NCBI RefSeq assembly: GCF_019303495.1
Contig: NZ_JAEVFI010000019.1
Coordinates: 24,455 to 86,796, forward strand
Reading direction: 5' to 3'
Length of the DNA: 62,342 nt
DNA from: Streptomyces sp. JJ66
GTDB lineage: Bacteria; Actinomycetota; Actinomycetes; Streptomycetales; Streptomycetaceae
Part shown: piece by piece, positions 1 through 7,319 of the stretch
Position numbering within the stretch: the first letter of the stretch is position 1
How the letters are laid out: the number at the start of each line of letters is the position of its first letter
Notes under the pieces: generated by a model
Databases searched by the model: none
Told to the model about the DNA's origin: nothing
What the model saw: the letters and a program-made list of their open reading frames with translations, nothing else
Translations under genes and position numbers: made by a program

Positions 1-35
1 CCTGGTCGTACAGCGGCTTAGGCCCAGCTCAGCGG

Positions 36-66
36 AGGGGCGAGTCGAAATTCTCGGCTCGCCCCT
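36..66. terminator. Hairpin terminator near window start
   Basis: A perfect 9-bp stem (36-44 with 58-66, AGGGGCGAG/CTCGCCCCT) encloses a 13-nt loop. It most likely terminates a gene that lies mostly left of the window. A plus-strand reading frame ends with a TAG at 19-21 just before it, but too little is visible to call a gene. Confidence 0.6.
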
Positions 67-117
67 TCCGTCTGCTCCGCATCTTGGAGGGGAGCGAGGC
101 CATGGCCGTGGTCATTT

Positions 118-143
118 GGGAGATATCCGGGAGATCATCTCCC
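118..143. repeat. Operator-like inverted repeat with extra half-site
   Basis: GGGAGAT at 129-135 and ATCTCCC at 137-143 form a palindrome around one base. A third GGGAGAT copy at 118-124 is offset by exactly 11 bp, one helical turn. The element lies downstream of the NERD gene and in front of no plus-strand gene I can support, so its role is unknown. Confidence 0.4.
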
Positions 144-190
144 GCGACGCGACCACAGCGCAGAGGTGTTGCGCCGCGCGGGACGTGAGG

Positions 191-1021
191 TCAGGCCGTG
201 CGCCAGATGCGGCGGTTCCGGGCGGTGGTGTGCACGCGCTCGGCCGCCGACGGAGACAGGACGCCGCCGGTGGCGCCCAGGGTGCCGAGTTGACGCTCCC
301 GCAGCACGCGCACGTCGCGCAGGGTGGGCGAGACGGTCAGCTTGGCGGCGCCGACGAAGACGAGCACCGGTTGCACCGGTACCGGGAAGCCACAGTGGCG
401 GCTGAGCACGGCGGACGCGCGCACGGCCTCCCGGCGGCTCTTGCGCACGTGGGGGTAGGACTGTCTGCCCAGCCACACCATGTCGTCACCCACCCGCACC
501 GAGGCTTTCGGGTGGTGCTTGGTGTTCAGGCAGAACACGCCGCCGGGTCCGATGAGCAGGTGGTCGATGTCCACGTCGCGCGGCAGCGGCACCGCGTGCA
601 GCACGTACCAGCCGCCGCCGGTGAGCCGGGCCAGTTCGGCGGCGACGATCTGCTCGCCCCGCAGCCCGGTGCGCCAGCGGTCCACGTCCGAGGGCCGCCG
701 CAGCACGCGCCGCAGGAGTTCGCGCCAGCGGACCGGCGCGAGTTCGCTGATCCGGGCGTGCAGGGCCTCACCGGGGCGGTTCAGGGCCAGGTCGTCCTGG
801 GGCGGTGGCGGCCCGGGCGGTTCCGGGGCCGGGCCGGGTGCACCGGCCCGGTAGGGGGCGAGGGCGGCGAGGGCCTGCGCCCGGTAGGGCTCCGCGAGCA
901 CGGTGAGCTGGCCGCTCCTGCGGTCGAACCAGGCGATGTTCACCCCGTCCGGCAGGCTGACGTAGAGCCGGTCGTGCCCGTACCGCCGCCATGGTGTGAC
1001 GCGTAATCCGCTGACCTCCAC
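191..1021 (-). CDS. NERD domain-containing protein
   Basis: Protein of 276 aa. The C-terminal two thirds read as a NERD (nuclease-related) domain: a GLRGEQIVAAELARL opening, then DVDIDHLLIGPGGVFCLNTK, which matches the D...K core of the restriction-endonuclease-like fold, then VLVFVGA. The first ~80 residues are a separate region ending in a proline-rich linker. The family is predicted to act on DNA, but targets are generally unknown. I chose the GTG at 1021 because no better start lies between it and the conserved region; no strong Shine-Dalgarno is visible. Codon 6 is TTA (complement of 1004-1006), so translation would depend on the bldA tRNA if this start is right. It lies 46 bp downstream of the anchored surface protein gene on the same strand. 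Confidence 0.8.
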   Translation of the reverse strand: MEVSGLRVTPWRRYGHDRLYVSLPDGVNIAWFDRRSGQLTVLAEPYRAQALAALAPYRAGAPGPAPEPPGPPPPQDDLALNRPGEALHARISELAPVRWRELLRRVLRRPSDVDRWRTGLRGEQIVAAELARLTGGGWYVLHAVPLPRDVDIDHLLIGPGGVFCLNTKHHPKASVRVGDDMVWLGRQSYPHVRKSRREAVRASAVLSRHCGFPVPVQPVLVFVGAAKLTVSPTLRDVRVLRERQLGTLGATGGVLSPSAAERVHTTARNRRIWRTA

Positions 1022-1067
1022 CCGGACATGGCAGCAGGGCGCACCGGGACTCCGCAAGAGCGCGGTG

Positions 1068-2252
1068 TCAGCCTTCCTCGCGGCGGCGGGTGACCCACAG
1101 GGCCGCCGCGCCCGCGGTGAGCGCGCCGAGTCCGGCCACCACCAGCGCGCGGGTCTGCGACGGGTTGTCGCCGCCGGTGTCGGCGAGGTCCCGCTCGCCG
1201 TGGGGTCCAGCACCGGCGTCGGGCGAGGGGAGTGGGGTGCGCAGGCAGCCGGTGAAGGGTGCCTGCCGGGTTTCGGCGCCCACGCCGGTGAGCGAGGCGG
1301 CGATGACCGTGCCGGTGACCGATCCGCTCGCGCCGAGGTCCACCCGCGCGTGCGGGGCGAGCACGGTGCCGGGCCAGTCGGCCCCGGACGGCTTGGCCAC
1401 GGTGGTGGCGTCGGGGAAGTTCCACAGCAGCTTCGCCGCCACCTCCCGCGTTTCGCCGCCGTGCTCCGCGTCCTCGCCCTCGCCCTCGTGGTCCCTGCCG
1501 TCCTCGTCCCGGCCGTCCTCGTTCTGCTGGCCGCCGTCCCGGGTCCCGTCCGCGGTGACGACTTCGTACACGGCGCCGTCGTATGCCGCACCCGAGACGT
1601 TGACGACGGCGGTCGCGCCCTCCGGGACGGTCAGCACGACGCGGCGGGAGGAGGCGAGTTGGGCGGCGCTCACCGGGAAGACGTTCAGCGCTTCGTCCTC
1701 ACCGGTCAGGCGCACGGTGGCGGCGCCGTGCGCGGTGGTGCGGGTGACCGTGCCGCGCGACGGCAGTGCCTCCAGCTCCCCGGAAAGCACCCGCAGGGTG
1801 CCGAACGCGGCGGCGAAGTCCAGCGGCGGGGGACGCTCGTCGGTGCTCAACCCCGACTTCAGCACCGGCGGACGTCCGGCCAGCGCGCCGTAGACGGCCG
1901 TCCCGCGCTCCAGCACGGTGAACCCGGCGCTTCCGGCCGCGCCGCTGCGCAGGGTGCCGCCGACGATCAGTGTGGTGTGGCCGGACGCTCCCCCTTCCGG
2001 GGCCGGGAGAGCGGCGAGAGAGAAGCCCTCGGTGAAGTCGGCGTCTCCGCCGATGGCCACCGCTCCCTCGCTGGCGCCACCGCGCTCGGCGTTCCCCTCG
2101 ACGAACTCGGTGAACCGGCTGGCCTCGCCCAGCTGCGGCGCGCACGCCGGAGCGGCCCCGGCCGTACCCGGCAGGGCGAGCAGGAGCGAGGAGGCGGCCA
2201 CGAGGGCGGCGAGGGCGGCGGTACGAGGGTGGGGGAGCCGCATGCCAGGCAT
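1068..2252 (-). CDS. Choice-of-anchor A family surface protein, LAxTG-anchored
   Basis: Protein of 394 aa, secreted and probably attached to peptidoglycan. It has an N-terminal signal peptide (LAALVAASSLLLALPGTAGAA), a long beta-rich domain starting GEASRFTEFVEGNAE that matches the choice-of-anchor A domain of Gram-positive surface proteins, then a short acidic D/E/G-rich stretch. The C-terminus has LADTGG followed by a hydrophobic helix and RRREEG, the layout of a class E sortase LAxTG signal. No sortase gene is in the window, so anchoring would need a chromosomal enzyme. The start is uncertain: ATG at 2252 or the in-frame ATG three codons later; neither has a convincing ribosome-binding site. 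An adhesive or matrix role is inference only. Confidence 0.78.
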   Translation of the reverse strand: MPGMRLPHPRTAALAALVAASSLLLALPGTAGAAPACAPQLGEASRFTEFVEGNAERGGASEGAVAIGGDADFTEGFSLAALPAPEGGASGHTTLIVGGTLRSGAAGSAGFTVLERGTAVYGALAGRPPVLKSGLSTDERPPPLDFAAAFGTLRVLSGELEALPSRGTVTRTTAHGAATVRLTGEDEALNVFPVSAAQLASSRRVVLTVPEGATAVVNVSGAAYDGAVYEVVTADGTRDGGQQNEDGRDEDGRDHEGEGEDAEHGGETREVAAKLLWNFPDATTVAKPSGADWPGTVLAPHARVDLGASGSVTGTVIAASLTGVGAETRQAPFTGCLRTPLPSPDAGAGPHGERDLADTGGDNPSQTRALVVAGLGALTAGAAALWVTRRREEG

Positions 2253-2572
2253 GATCGCGAGCCGGCGAGCCCCGGGTCAAGCGCGCGCCGACGCCCGGCG
2301 CATTCGTGACCAAGCCGTCATGCGTTTCTGGCGGGCCTCGGGGCGGCGTCCTGTCGCAGTGCTGCCGAGCCGGGGCGCGGCGCGGTGGACGACCGGGGGA
2401 CTGGAGGCGGGCTGGCGTCGCGGCCCCGCGTTTTGTATCGTGTGGAAACAAAGTGGTTCCGTCCGTTCCCGCCAATGGTGCCGGGTCCTCCCTGACCGGC
2501 GGGCGGGGCCACTCCTTCTTTTGCGTCCTTCTTCCGCGTCCTTCTTCTGCGCCGTCCCCGGAGCCGCCCGCC
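2253..2572. other. Intergenic region between divergent genes
   Basis: 320 bp between the divergent surface-protein and HAD genes. It should hold promoters for both. A locally AT-richer stretch at 2430-2460 is the best candidate for the HAD promoter, but I see no clear -35/-10 pair and no hairpin or repeat. Confidence 0.4.
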
Positions 2573-3268
2573 ATGGCCGACACCACCCCAGCCGCCGTGC
2601 CCGCCGACGTCACCACGCTGACCGCCCGGGCCCTGCTGCTCGACATGGACGGCACACTGGTGGACTCCGACGCCGTGGTGGACCGCGTGTGGACCGACTG
2701 GGCGCTGGAGCACGGACTCGACCCGCGCGCCGTGCTGCCCATCGTCCCCGGCCGCCAGGGCCACGAGCCGATGGCCGAACTGCTGCCGCACCGGCCGATG
2801 GCCGAGAACCACGCCGACAACCGCCGCATGCTGGAGCGTGAGACGGCCGAGACCGACGGCATCGTCCCGGTCCCCGGCGCCGCCGCCTTCCTGGCCGCCA
2901 TCGCCGACGCCCCGCACGCCCTCGTCACCTCCGCCGACTCCGCGCTCGCCCGCGCCCGCATGGACGCCGCCGGGCTGCGGATGCCGCACACGCGGGTGAC
3001 GGCGGAGATGGTGAGCGCCAGCAAGCCCGATCCGGAGGGCTTCCGCACGGCCGCCGCCCACCTGGGGGTCGAACCGGCCGACTGCGTCGTCTTCGAGGAC
3101 TCCGAGGCCGGAGTCGCCGCCGGCCGCGCCGCCGGGATGCGCGTGGTGGGCGTCGGCCCGCGCGCCGCCGCCTTCGCGCCCACCGCCCACGTCCCCACCC
3201 TGGAGCACCTGCGCACCGAGCTGCTGCCCGACGGCACGATCCGCCTCACGCTGCTGCCCCCGGCGTGA
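2573..3268 (+). CDS. HAD-superfamily phosphatase, sugar-phosphatase type
   Basis: Protein of 231 aa. HAD motif I is LLDMDGTLVDSD (the two Asp nucleophile/acid positions are intact), motif II is LVTSADS, the motif III lysine lies in SASKPDPEGF and motif IV is CVVFEDSEAGVAAG. This is the layout of the subfamily I beta-phosphoglucomutase/sugar-phosphatase group that hydrolyses small phosphate esters in the cytoplasm. The helical cap lies between motifs I and II, and size fits the family. I chose the ATG at 2573, 11 nt after GGAG; the frame stays open upstream but motif I already begins near residue 22. The next gene in this direction has its own riboswitch leader, so this gene is probably monocistronic. 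The substrate cannot be named. Confidence 0.88.
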   Translation: MADTTPAAVPADVTTLTARALLLDMDGTLVDSDAVVDRVWTDWALEHGLDPRAVLPIVPGRQGHEPMAELLPHRPMAENHADNRRMLERETAETDGIVPVPGAAAFLAAIADAPHALVTSADSALARARMDAAGLRMPHTRVTAEMVSASKPDPEGFRTAAAHLGVEPADCVVFEDSEAGVAAGRAAGMRVVGVGPRAAAFAPTAHVPTLEHLRTELLPDGTIRLTLLPPA

Positions 3269-3315
3269 CGCGGGCCACCGCGCCCGGCCCGCCCCGGCGG
3301 GTAAAGTGAGCGGCG

Positions 3316-3420
3316 TCTGAAGGGGAGTAGCTCTTCGCCGGACCGTCGACATACTGGGCGGCTCACCGCCCCGGCGCCCGGAGCGCACCGCACCACGCGG
3401 GCGCCAGCGAGACCTTCGGC
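3316..3420 (+). promoter_or_regulatory. yybP-ykoY manganese riboswitch
   Basis: The 5' conserved segment AGGGGAGTAGC (3321-3331), the internal CGTCGACATACT (3344-3355) and the 3' segment GAGACCTTCGG (3409-3419) match the conserved core of the yybP-ykoY RNA. Bases 3317-3323 pair with 3413-3419 (one U-G) to make the P1 stem. It lies about 90 nt before the start of a TMEM165/GDT1-family exporter, a classic partner of this Mn2+-sensing RNA. In the family, Mn2+ binding turns the downstream exporter on. The expression platform would be the 3421-3507 stretch. Confidence 0.87.
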
Positions 3421-3507
3421 CGCAGTGTCCTGGACGCTGCCGTGCCGAAGCGTGCTCTTCCCCGGGCCCCGTTCGGTACGGCCCGACTCAACGAGGTTCC
3501 TCCCACC

Positions 3508-4086
3508 GTGTTCAGCTTCACCGTCGCCGCGATCGTGTTCGGCGTCGTCTTCCTCGCCGAACTGCCCGACAAGACCGCGCTCGCCGGGCTCGTCCTCGGC
3601 GCGCGGTTCCGGGCGTCCTACGTCTTCGCCGGTGTCGCCGCGGCTTTCGCGGTGCATGTGGCGCTCGCCGTCGCCGCGGGCAGCGTGCTGACCCTGCTGC
3701 CCGCACGCCTGCTCGCCGCCGTCACCGGCCTGCTCTTCCTCGGTGGCGCGACGCTCCTGCTGCTGAAGAAGGACGACGGTGAGGAGCACGTCAGGGAGCC
3801 CGCCGACCAGTCCTTCTGGAAGGTGGCCGGGAGCGGCTTCACCCTGATCATGGTGGCCGAGTTCGGCGACCTGACGCAGATCATGACCGCGAACCTCGCC
3901 GCCCGCTACGAGGACCCGGTCGCCGTCGGCGTCGGCGCGGCTCTCGCCCTGTGGTCGGTCGCGGCCCTCGGCATCCTGGGCGGCCGCGCCCTGATGCGCC
4001 GCGTCCCCCTCCGACTGATCACCCGCATCGCCGCCGCCGTCATGGCCACGCTCGGCCTCTGGAGCCTGTACGAGGCCATCGCCTGA
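3508..4086 (+). CDS. TMEM165/GDT1 family cation exporter
   Basis: Protein of 192 aa, integral membrane with about six helices in two repeats. Each repeat carries the family's acidic motif: AELPDKT in the first helix and AEFGDLTQ in the fourth. A charged cytosolic loop (KKDDGEEHVREPADQ) separates the halves. Bacterial members such as MneA-type proteins export Mn2+ (some move Ca2+). The yybP-ykoY riboswitch immediately upstream supports manganese export. I chose the GTG at 3508, whose protein begins VFSFTVAAIVFGVVF; GAGG lies 11 nt before it. An upstream ATG at 3442 is possible but would add a non-membrane tail inside the leader. Confidence 0.88.
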   Translation: MFSFTVAAIVFGVVFLAELPDKTALAGLVLGARFRASYVFAGVAAAFAVHVALAVAAGSVLTLLPARLLAAVTGLLFLGGATLLLLKKDDGEEHVREPADQSFWKVAGSGFTLIMVAEFGDLTQIMTANLAARYEDPVAVGVGAALALWSVAALGILGGRALMRRVPLRLITRIAAAVMATLGLWSLYEAIA

Positions 4087-4271
4087 CGCCTGACGCCTGA
4101 CGCCTGACGCCCCGAGGCGTCCGAGCAGTCCCGTGCCAACCCGGACAGGCGCCCGCCATCCGGTGGATGACGCCGGGTCAGGCGGGCGCGATTCTTGAGA
4201 TGACGTGGGCATGTCGGCAGGGTGTTACCTCCGGGGCCTTTGACCGCAACCCTGCGGCGGCAGGGTGCGGA

Positions 4272-4371
4272 GCGGAAGGCCCCCTCGTCCCCCCACGCGC
4301 ACCCGGGGTTACGACTCCGCCGGAGTGGCCGTGCTGGCGCGGAAGGCCCCCTCGTCCCCCCACGCGCACCC
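4272..4371. repeat. Two 33-bp direct repeats upstream of the HNH nuclease gene
   Basis: Bases 4272-4304 are repeated exactly at 4339-4371, offset by 67 bp. The second copy ends 11 bp before the ATG of the next gene. A local duplication of the gene leader is the simplest origin. Just upstream, 4080-4110 holds a short CGCCTGA tandem repeat that contains the stop codon of the preceding gene. No RNA motif is recognised. Confidence 0.7.
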
Positions 4372-4382
4372 CAGGAGTCCGT

Positions 4383-5060
4383 ATGCCGCGCCTGCGCACG
4401 TCCGCTGCCGCGCCGCGTCGCCACGTGCGTCGCGCCCGCTCCGTGCTGGCCACCACGGCAGCCCTGTCCGGTCTCACCGCCGGTCTCCTCCTCACCGCGC
4501 CCGCCGCCCAGGCCGCGCCTCCCACCCCGCCGAGCGCCTCGCAGGCCCGCTCGATGCTCGCCGGGCTGACGGTGGCCGGGGAGTCGTCCATGGACGGCTA
4601 CAGCCGCAGCCTGTTCCCGCACTGGCGGGACCAGGGCGACCGCTGCAACACGCGCGAGGTCGTGCTCCAGCGCGACGGCACCGACGTGCGTACCGACTCC
4701 GAGTGCCGCGCCACCAGCGGCAGCTGGTACTCGCAGTACGACGGCGTGACGCTGACCAGCGCCTCCCAGGTGGACATCGACCACCTAGTGCCGCTCGCCG
4801 AGGCGTGGCGCTCCGGCGCGCGCACCTGGTCGCACGCCAAGCGCCGGTCGTTCGCCAACAACCTCAGCGCCGCCCAGCTCATCGCCGTCTCCGCGAGTTC
4901 CAACCGCGCCAAGGGGGACCAGGACCCCGCCGAGTGGCTGCCGCGCCCGGCCTACCGGTGTCTGTACGCCCGCTCCTGGGTGTGGGTGAAGCACAACTAC
5001 GCCATGAAGGTGGACGCCACCGAGAAGTCGGCGCTGAGCGGCATCCTGAACGGCTGCTGA
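4383..5060 (+). CDS. Secreted HNH-family endonuclease (DUF1524/GmrSD C-terminal type)
   Basis: Protein of 225 aa. It has an N-terminal signal peptide rich in Arg then hydrophobic (VLATTAALSGLTAGLLLTAPAAQAA), so the mature enzyme is extracellular. The core has DIDHLVPLAEAWRSGA, the DHxVPL catalytic motif of DUF1524 HNH nucleases, followed by FANN and NRAKGDQDPAEWLP. Four Cys (in RCNTRE, SECRAT, YRCLY and NGC) probably form disulfides. Extracellular nucleases of this type degrade environmental or released DNA. The ATG at 4383 follows CAGGAG. The two 33-bp direct repeats lie just upstream. Confidence 0.87.
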   Translation: MPRLRTSAAAPRRHVRRARSVLATTAALSGLTAGLLLTAPAAQAAPPTPPSASQARSMLAGLTVAGESSMDGYSRSLFPHWRDQGDRCNTREVVLQRDGTDVRTDSECRATSGSWYSQYDGVTLTSASQVDIDHLVPLAEAWRSGARTWSHAKRRSFANNLSAAQLIAVSASSNRAKGDQDPAEWLPRPAYRCLYARSWVWVKHNYAMKVDATEKSALSGILNGC

Positions 5061-5070
5061 GCCGCGCCCC

Positions 5071-5107
5071 CGCACCGCGCGGGCAGGAGTCCTACCCGCG
5101 CGGTGCG
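5071..5107. terminator. Bidirectional terminator between convergent genes
   Basis: A perfect 13-bp G/C stem (5071-5083 with 5095-5107) around an 11-nt loop. It sits between the convergent HNH nuclease and SodC-like genes and overlaps the last codons of the latter. Confidence 0.75.
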
Positions 5108-5694
5108 AAGTCCACCGTGAAGCACGCCAGCCGCTGGCCCGCCTGCCCGGGATCGCCGTGCCGCTGGGTGCCGTGCGTGTGCAGCACCACTGAGCGGGCC
5201 TGGCCCGGGCGGAAGGTCCAGGCGTGCTCCGAGCGGGACGCGCCCTCACCCGCCCCGTCGGCGGTGATGTCCAGCCACACCTCGTTGTCCGGGTTGACGT
5301 AGGCGGGGTCGGAGGAGTGTCCCGGGGGAGCCACCACGTTCTGGTAGTGCGGACCGGCGTCCGCCGGGTCCGGGCCGCACGGCCGGGTGTGCGCGTGCGC
5401 CCCGTACGTCCGCTCCGGAGCGACGCCGCGTACCCGCAGCTCCACCGTCATCGCACCCTCGCTCACCCGCTGCCGGACGGCGACGCGCGCGCCCGGCGGC
5501 ACCAGGCCGGGAGCGTACGTGACCGCCTGCGGCACGTGTCCGTCCCGGACGGGCTGGTAGTCCGCCGCCGTGCTGAACTGGTACGCCGACGAGCCGTCTG
5601 ACGCGACGTCGCCGTGGTGCGCCACCGCAGCGGGGACGAGCGCGAGCGCCGCCGCCATCGCCGCTGCCGCCGGGCCTGCCGGACCTGTCACCAT
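5092..5694 (-). CDS. Secreted superoxide dismutase-like protein (SodC family)
   Basis: Protein of 200 aa with signal peptide AAMAAALALVPAAVA followed by HH. The mature part contains GAHAHTRPCGPDPADAGPHY, DPAYVNPDNEVWLD and SVVLHTHGT, which match the metal-binding His segments and the Cys pair of Cu/Zn superoxide dismutase-like proteins of actinomycetes. The usual Asp-rich zinc loop is short, so activity is not certain. Predicted location is extracellular or cell-surface, protecting against superoxide. I chose the ATG at 5694 because GGGAG lies about 8 nt upstream and the signal peptide follows directly. It is convergent with the HNH nuclease gene. Confidence 0.8.
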   Translation of the reverse strand: MVTGPAGPAAAAMAAALALVPAAVAHHGDVASDGSSAYQFSTAADYQPVRDGHVPQAVTYAPGLVPPGARVAVRQRVSEGAMTVELRVRGVAPERTYGAHAHTRPCGPDPADAGPHYQNVVAPPGHSSDPAYVNPDNEVWLDITADGAGEGASRSEHAWTFRPGQARSVVLHTHGTQRHGDPGQAGQRLACFTVDFAPRG

Positions 5695-5872
5695 GCCTGT
5701 GCTCCCTGTCGTCGCGACTGCTCCCCGAACGCCGCCGCCCACCCTGCCCCACCGGACCCGCGGCCTGCCGCGCAGCACGGTGTAACGGGAACCCACGCGA
5801 GCCGTGCGAGGGAAGCGGCGTACGCTGGACGGCGGTAACCGCTCCCCGCCGGGAGCGAGACGGGGAGTGACG

Positions 5873-6487
5873 GTGCTGGAAACGCTGGGGACGCTGGTCT
5901 ACGAGCCGTGGATCTACGGCCTCATCGTGCTCTCCGTGCTGCTGGACGTCTTCCTGCCGCTGCTGCCCAGCGGCATCCTGCTCGTCACCGCCGCCACGGC
6001 CGCCACCGCCGAACTGGCCACCGGCCCGGGCGCGCACCTGCCGGAAGCGCTGGTGCTGCTGCTCTGCGCGGCGACGGCCTCCGTCCTCGGCGACTTCGCC
6101 GCCTTCTCGCTCGCCCGCTACGGCGGACGCCGCTTCGCTGATGCCGTCGCCCGCTCCCACCAGCTGACCTCGGCGCAACAGCGGCTCGGCGGCGTGCTCG
6201 CCCGAGGCGGCGGCCCCCTGGTGCTGCTGGCCCGCTTCGCCCCGGCCGGGCGGTCGGTGATGAGCTTCGCGGCAGCCGCCGCCCGCCGCCGCACGCGGGA
6301 CTTCCTGCCCTGGTCCGCCACGGCCGGGCTGCTGTGGGCCACCTACAGCGTCGGCCTCGGCTACTTCGGCGGACGGCTGTTCGGCGTCACCTGGGGCGGG
6401 ACGGCGCTCTCGCTCGCCGCGCTGACCGCCGCGGGCCTCCTCGCCGCCCACCTGCTGCGCCGCCGGCCCACCGCGTCCACCTCCTGA
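5873..6487 (+). CDS. DedA/VTT family membrane protein
   Basis: Protein of 204 aa with four to five hydrophobic segments. It carries DedA/SNARE-associated (VTT) domain features: LLPSGILLVTAA early, GDFAAFSLARYGGRR in the middle and LLARFAPAGRSVMSFAAAAAR, where the R-F-x-P-x-x-R signature sits. DedA proteins are linked to lipid carrier flipping and membrane homeostasis; the substrate here is unknown. I chose the GTG at 5873, five nt after GGGGAG; another GTG two codons upstream is too close to that ribosome-binding site. It is divergent from the SodC-like gene, with 178 bp between them. Confidence 0.83.
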   Translation: MLETLGTLVYEPWIYGLIVLSVLLDVFLPLLPSGILLVTAATAATAELATGPGAHLPEALVLLLCAATASVLGDFAAFSLARYGGRRFADAVARSHQLTSAQQRLGGVLARGGGPLVLLARFAPAGRSVMSFAAAAARRRTRDFLPWSATAGLLWATYSVGLGYFGGRLFGVTWGGTALSLAALTAAGLLAAHLLRRRPTASTS

Positions 6488-6528
6488 CCGGGCGGACGCC
6501 AGCGGCGCGGCGTGCGACCATACCGGCC

Positions 6529-7068
6529 ATGGCCGATACCCCCCGCGCCTGGACCACCCGCCCGGAACGCACCGACGCCGAGGGCGCGTCCGCCGACGCC
6601 GCAGCCGTCCGCCGCATCCACCTCGACGCCTTCCCGGCCAGCGAGGAGGCCGACCTCATCGACCACCTGCGGGCCTCCGGCGCCTGGCTGCCCGGCCTGT
6701 CCTGGCTCGCAAAGACACCGCAGGGCGAACCGGTGGCGCACGCCCTGCTCTCGCGCTGCCACGTGGCCGACCACCCGGCGCTCGCCCTCGCCCCCTGCGC
6801 GACCCGGCCCGCCCACCAGGGGCGCGGCGCCGGTTCGGCCGCCATCACGGCCGCGCTCGACGCCGCCCGAGCAGCGGGGGAGCACACCGTCGTCGTCCTC
6901 GGCCACCCCGGCTACTACCCGCGCTTCGGCTTCCGTCCCTGCGCCGACTTCGGCATCACGCCACCGCCCGGCCACGACTGGCCCACCGAGGCGTTTCTCG
7001 TCCTCGCCCTGGACACCGGCCCGCTCCCCTCCGGAGCCGTGCGCTACCCGCCGCCCTTCCACCTCTGA
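6529..7068 (+). CDS. GNAT family N-acetyltransferase
   Basis: Protein of 179 aa. The GNAT core is visible: LALAPCATRPAHQGRGAGSAAI supplies motif A with the acetyl-CoA loop (Q-x-R-G-x-G-x-A), and VVLGHPGYYPRFGFRP is the typical beta5 to YPRFGF segment of the YhbS-like subgroup. Such enzymes acetylate amines of small molecules or proteins in the cytosol; the substrate is unknown. The ATG at 6529 lacks a strong Shine-Dalgarno and lies 41 bp after the DedA gene, so the two may be cotranscribed. The 7069-7319 stretch after it has only a weak 7-bp hairpin (7077-7100). Confidence 0.86.
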   Translation: MADTPRAWTTRPERTDAEGASADAAAVRRIHLDAFPASEEADLIDHLRASGAWLPGLSWLAKTPQGEPVAHALLSRCHVADHPALALAPCATRPAHQGRGAGSAAITAALDAARAAGEHTVVVLGHPGYYPRFGFRPCADFGITPPPGHDWPTEAFLVLALDTGPLPSGAVRYPPPFHL

Positions 7069-7319
7069 CGGCCACCGGCCGCCCGCCGCGACAGGCGGCC
7101 CAGAGGCGGGAGACGGCGGGCAGACCGCGCCGACCGGACCGGCCAGGCGTAGGGCGAGCCCACCAGCCCCGCGCCAGCCCGCAGGGGAGCCGGAGCCCCT
7201 GGCCTGGCCTGGAGGGACGGATACCCCCTGTCGGAGAGCATCGGGAGTCCCGCCGCACCGACCTGCCGGGGACGGCGCCGACCCGCCGCCCGCCGCCGGA
7301 CGTCAGCCCTCCGCGCACC

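Noticed and set aside
1699..4212. Long open frame on the minus strand opposite the HAD and TMEM165 genes
   Set aside because: High-GC antisense frame; composition is Arg/Pro/Gly-rich with no domain, and the plus strand holds two recognised genes and a riboswitch.
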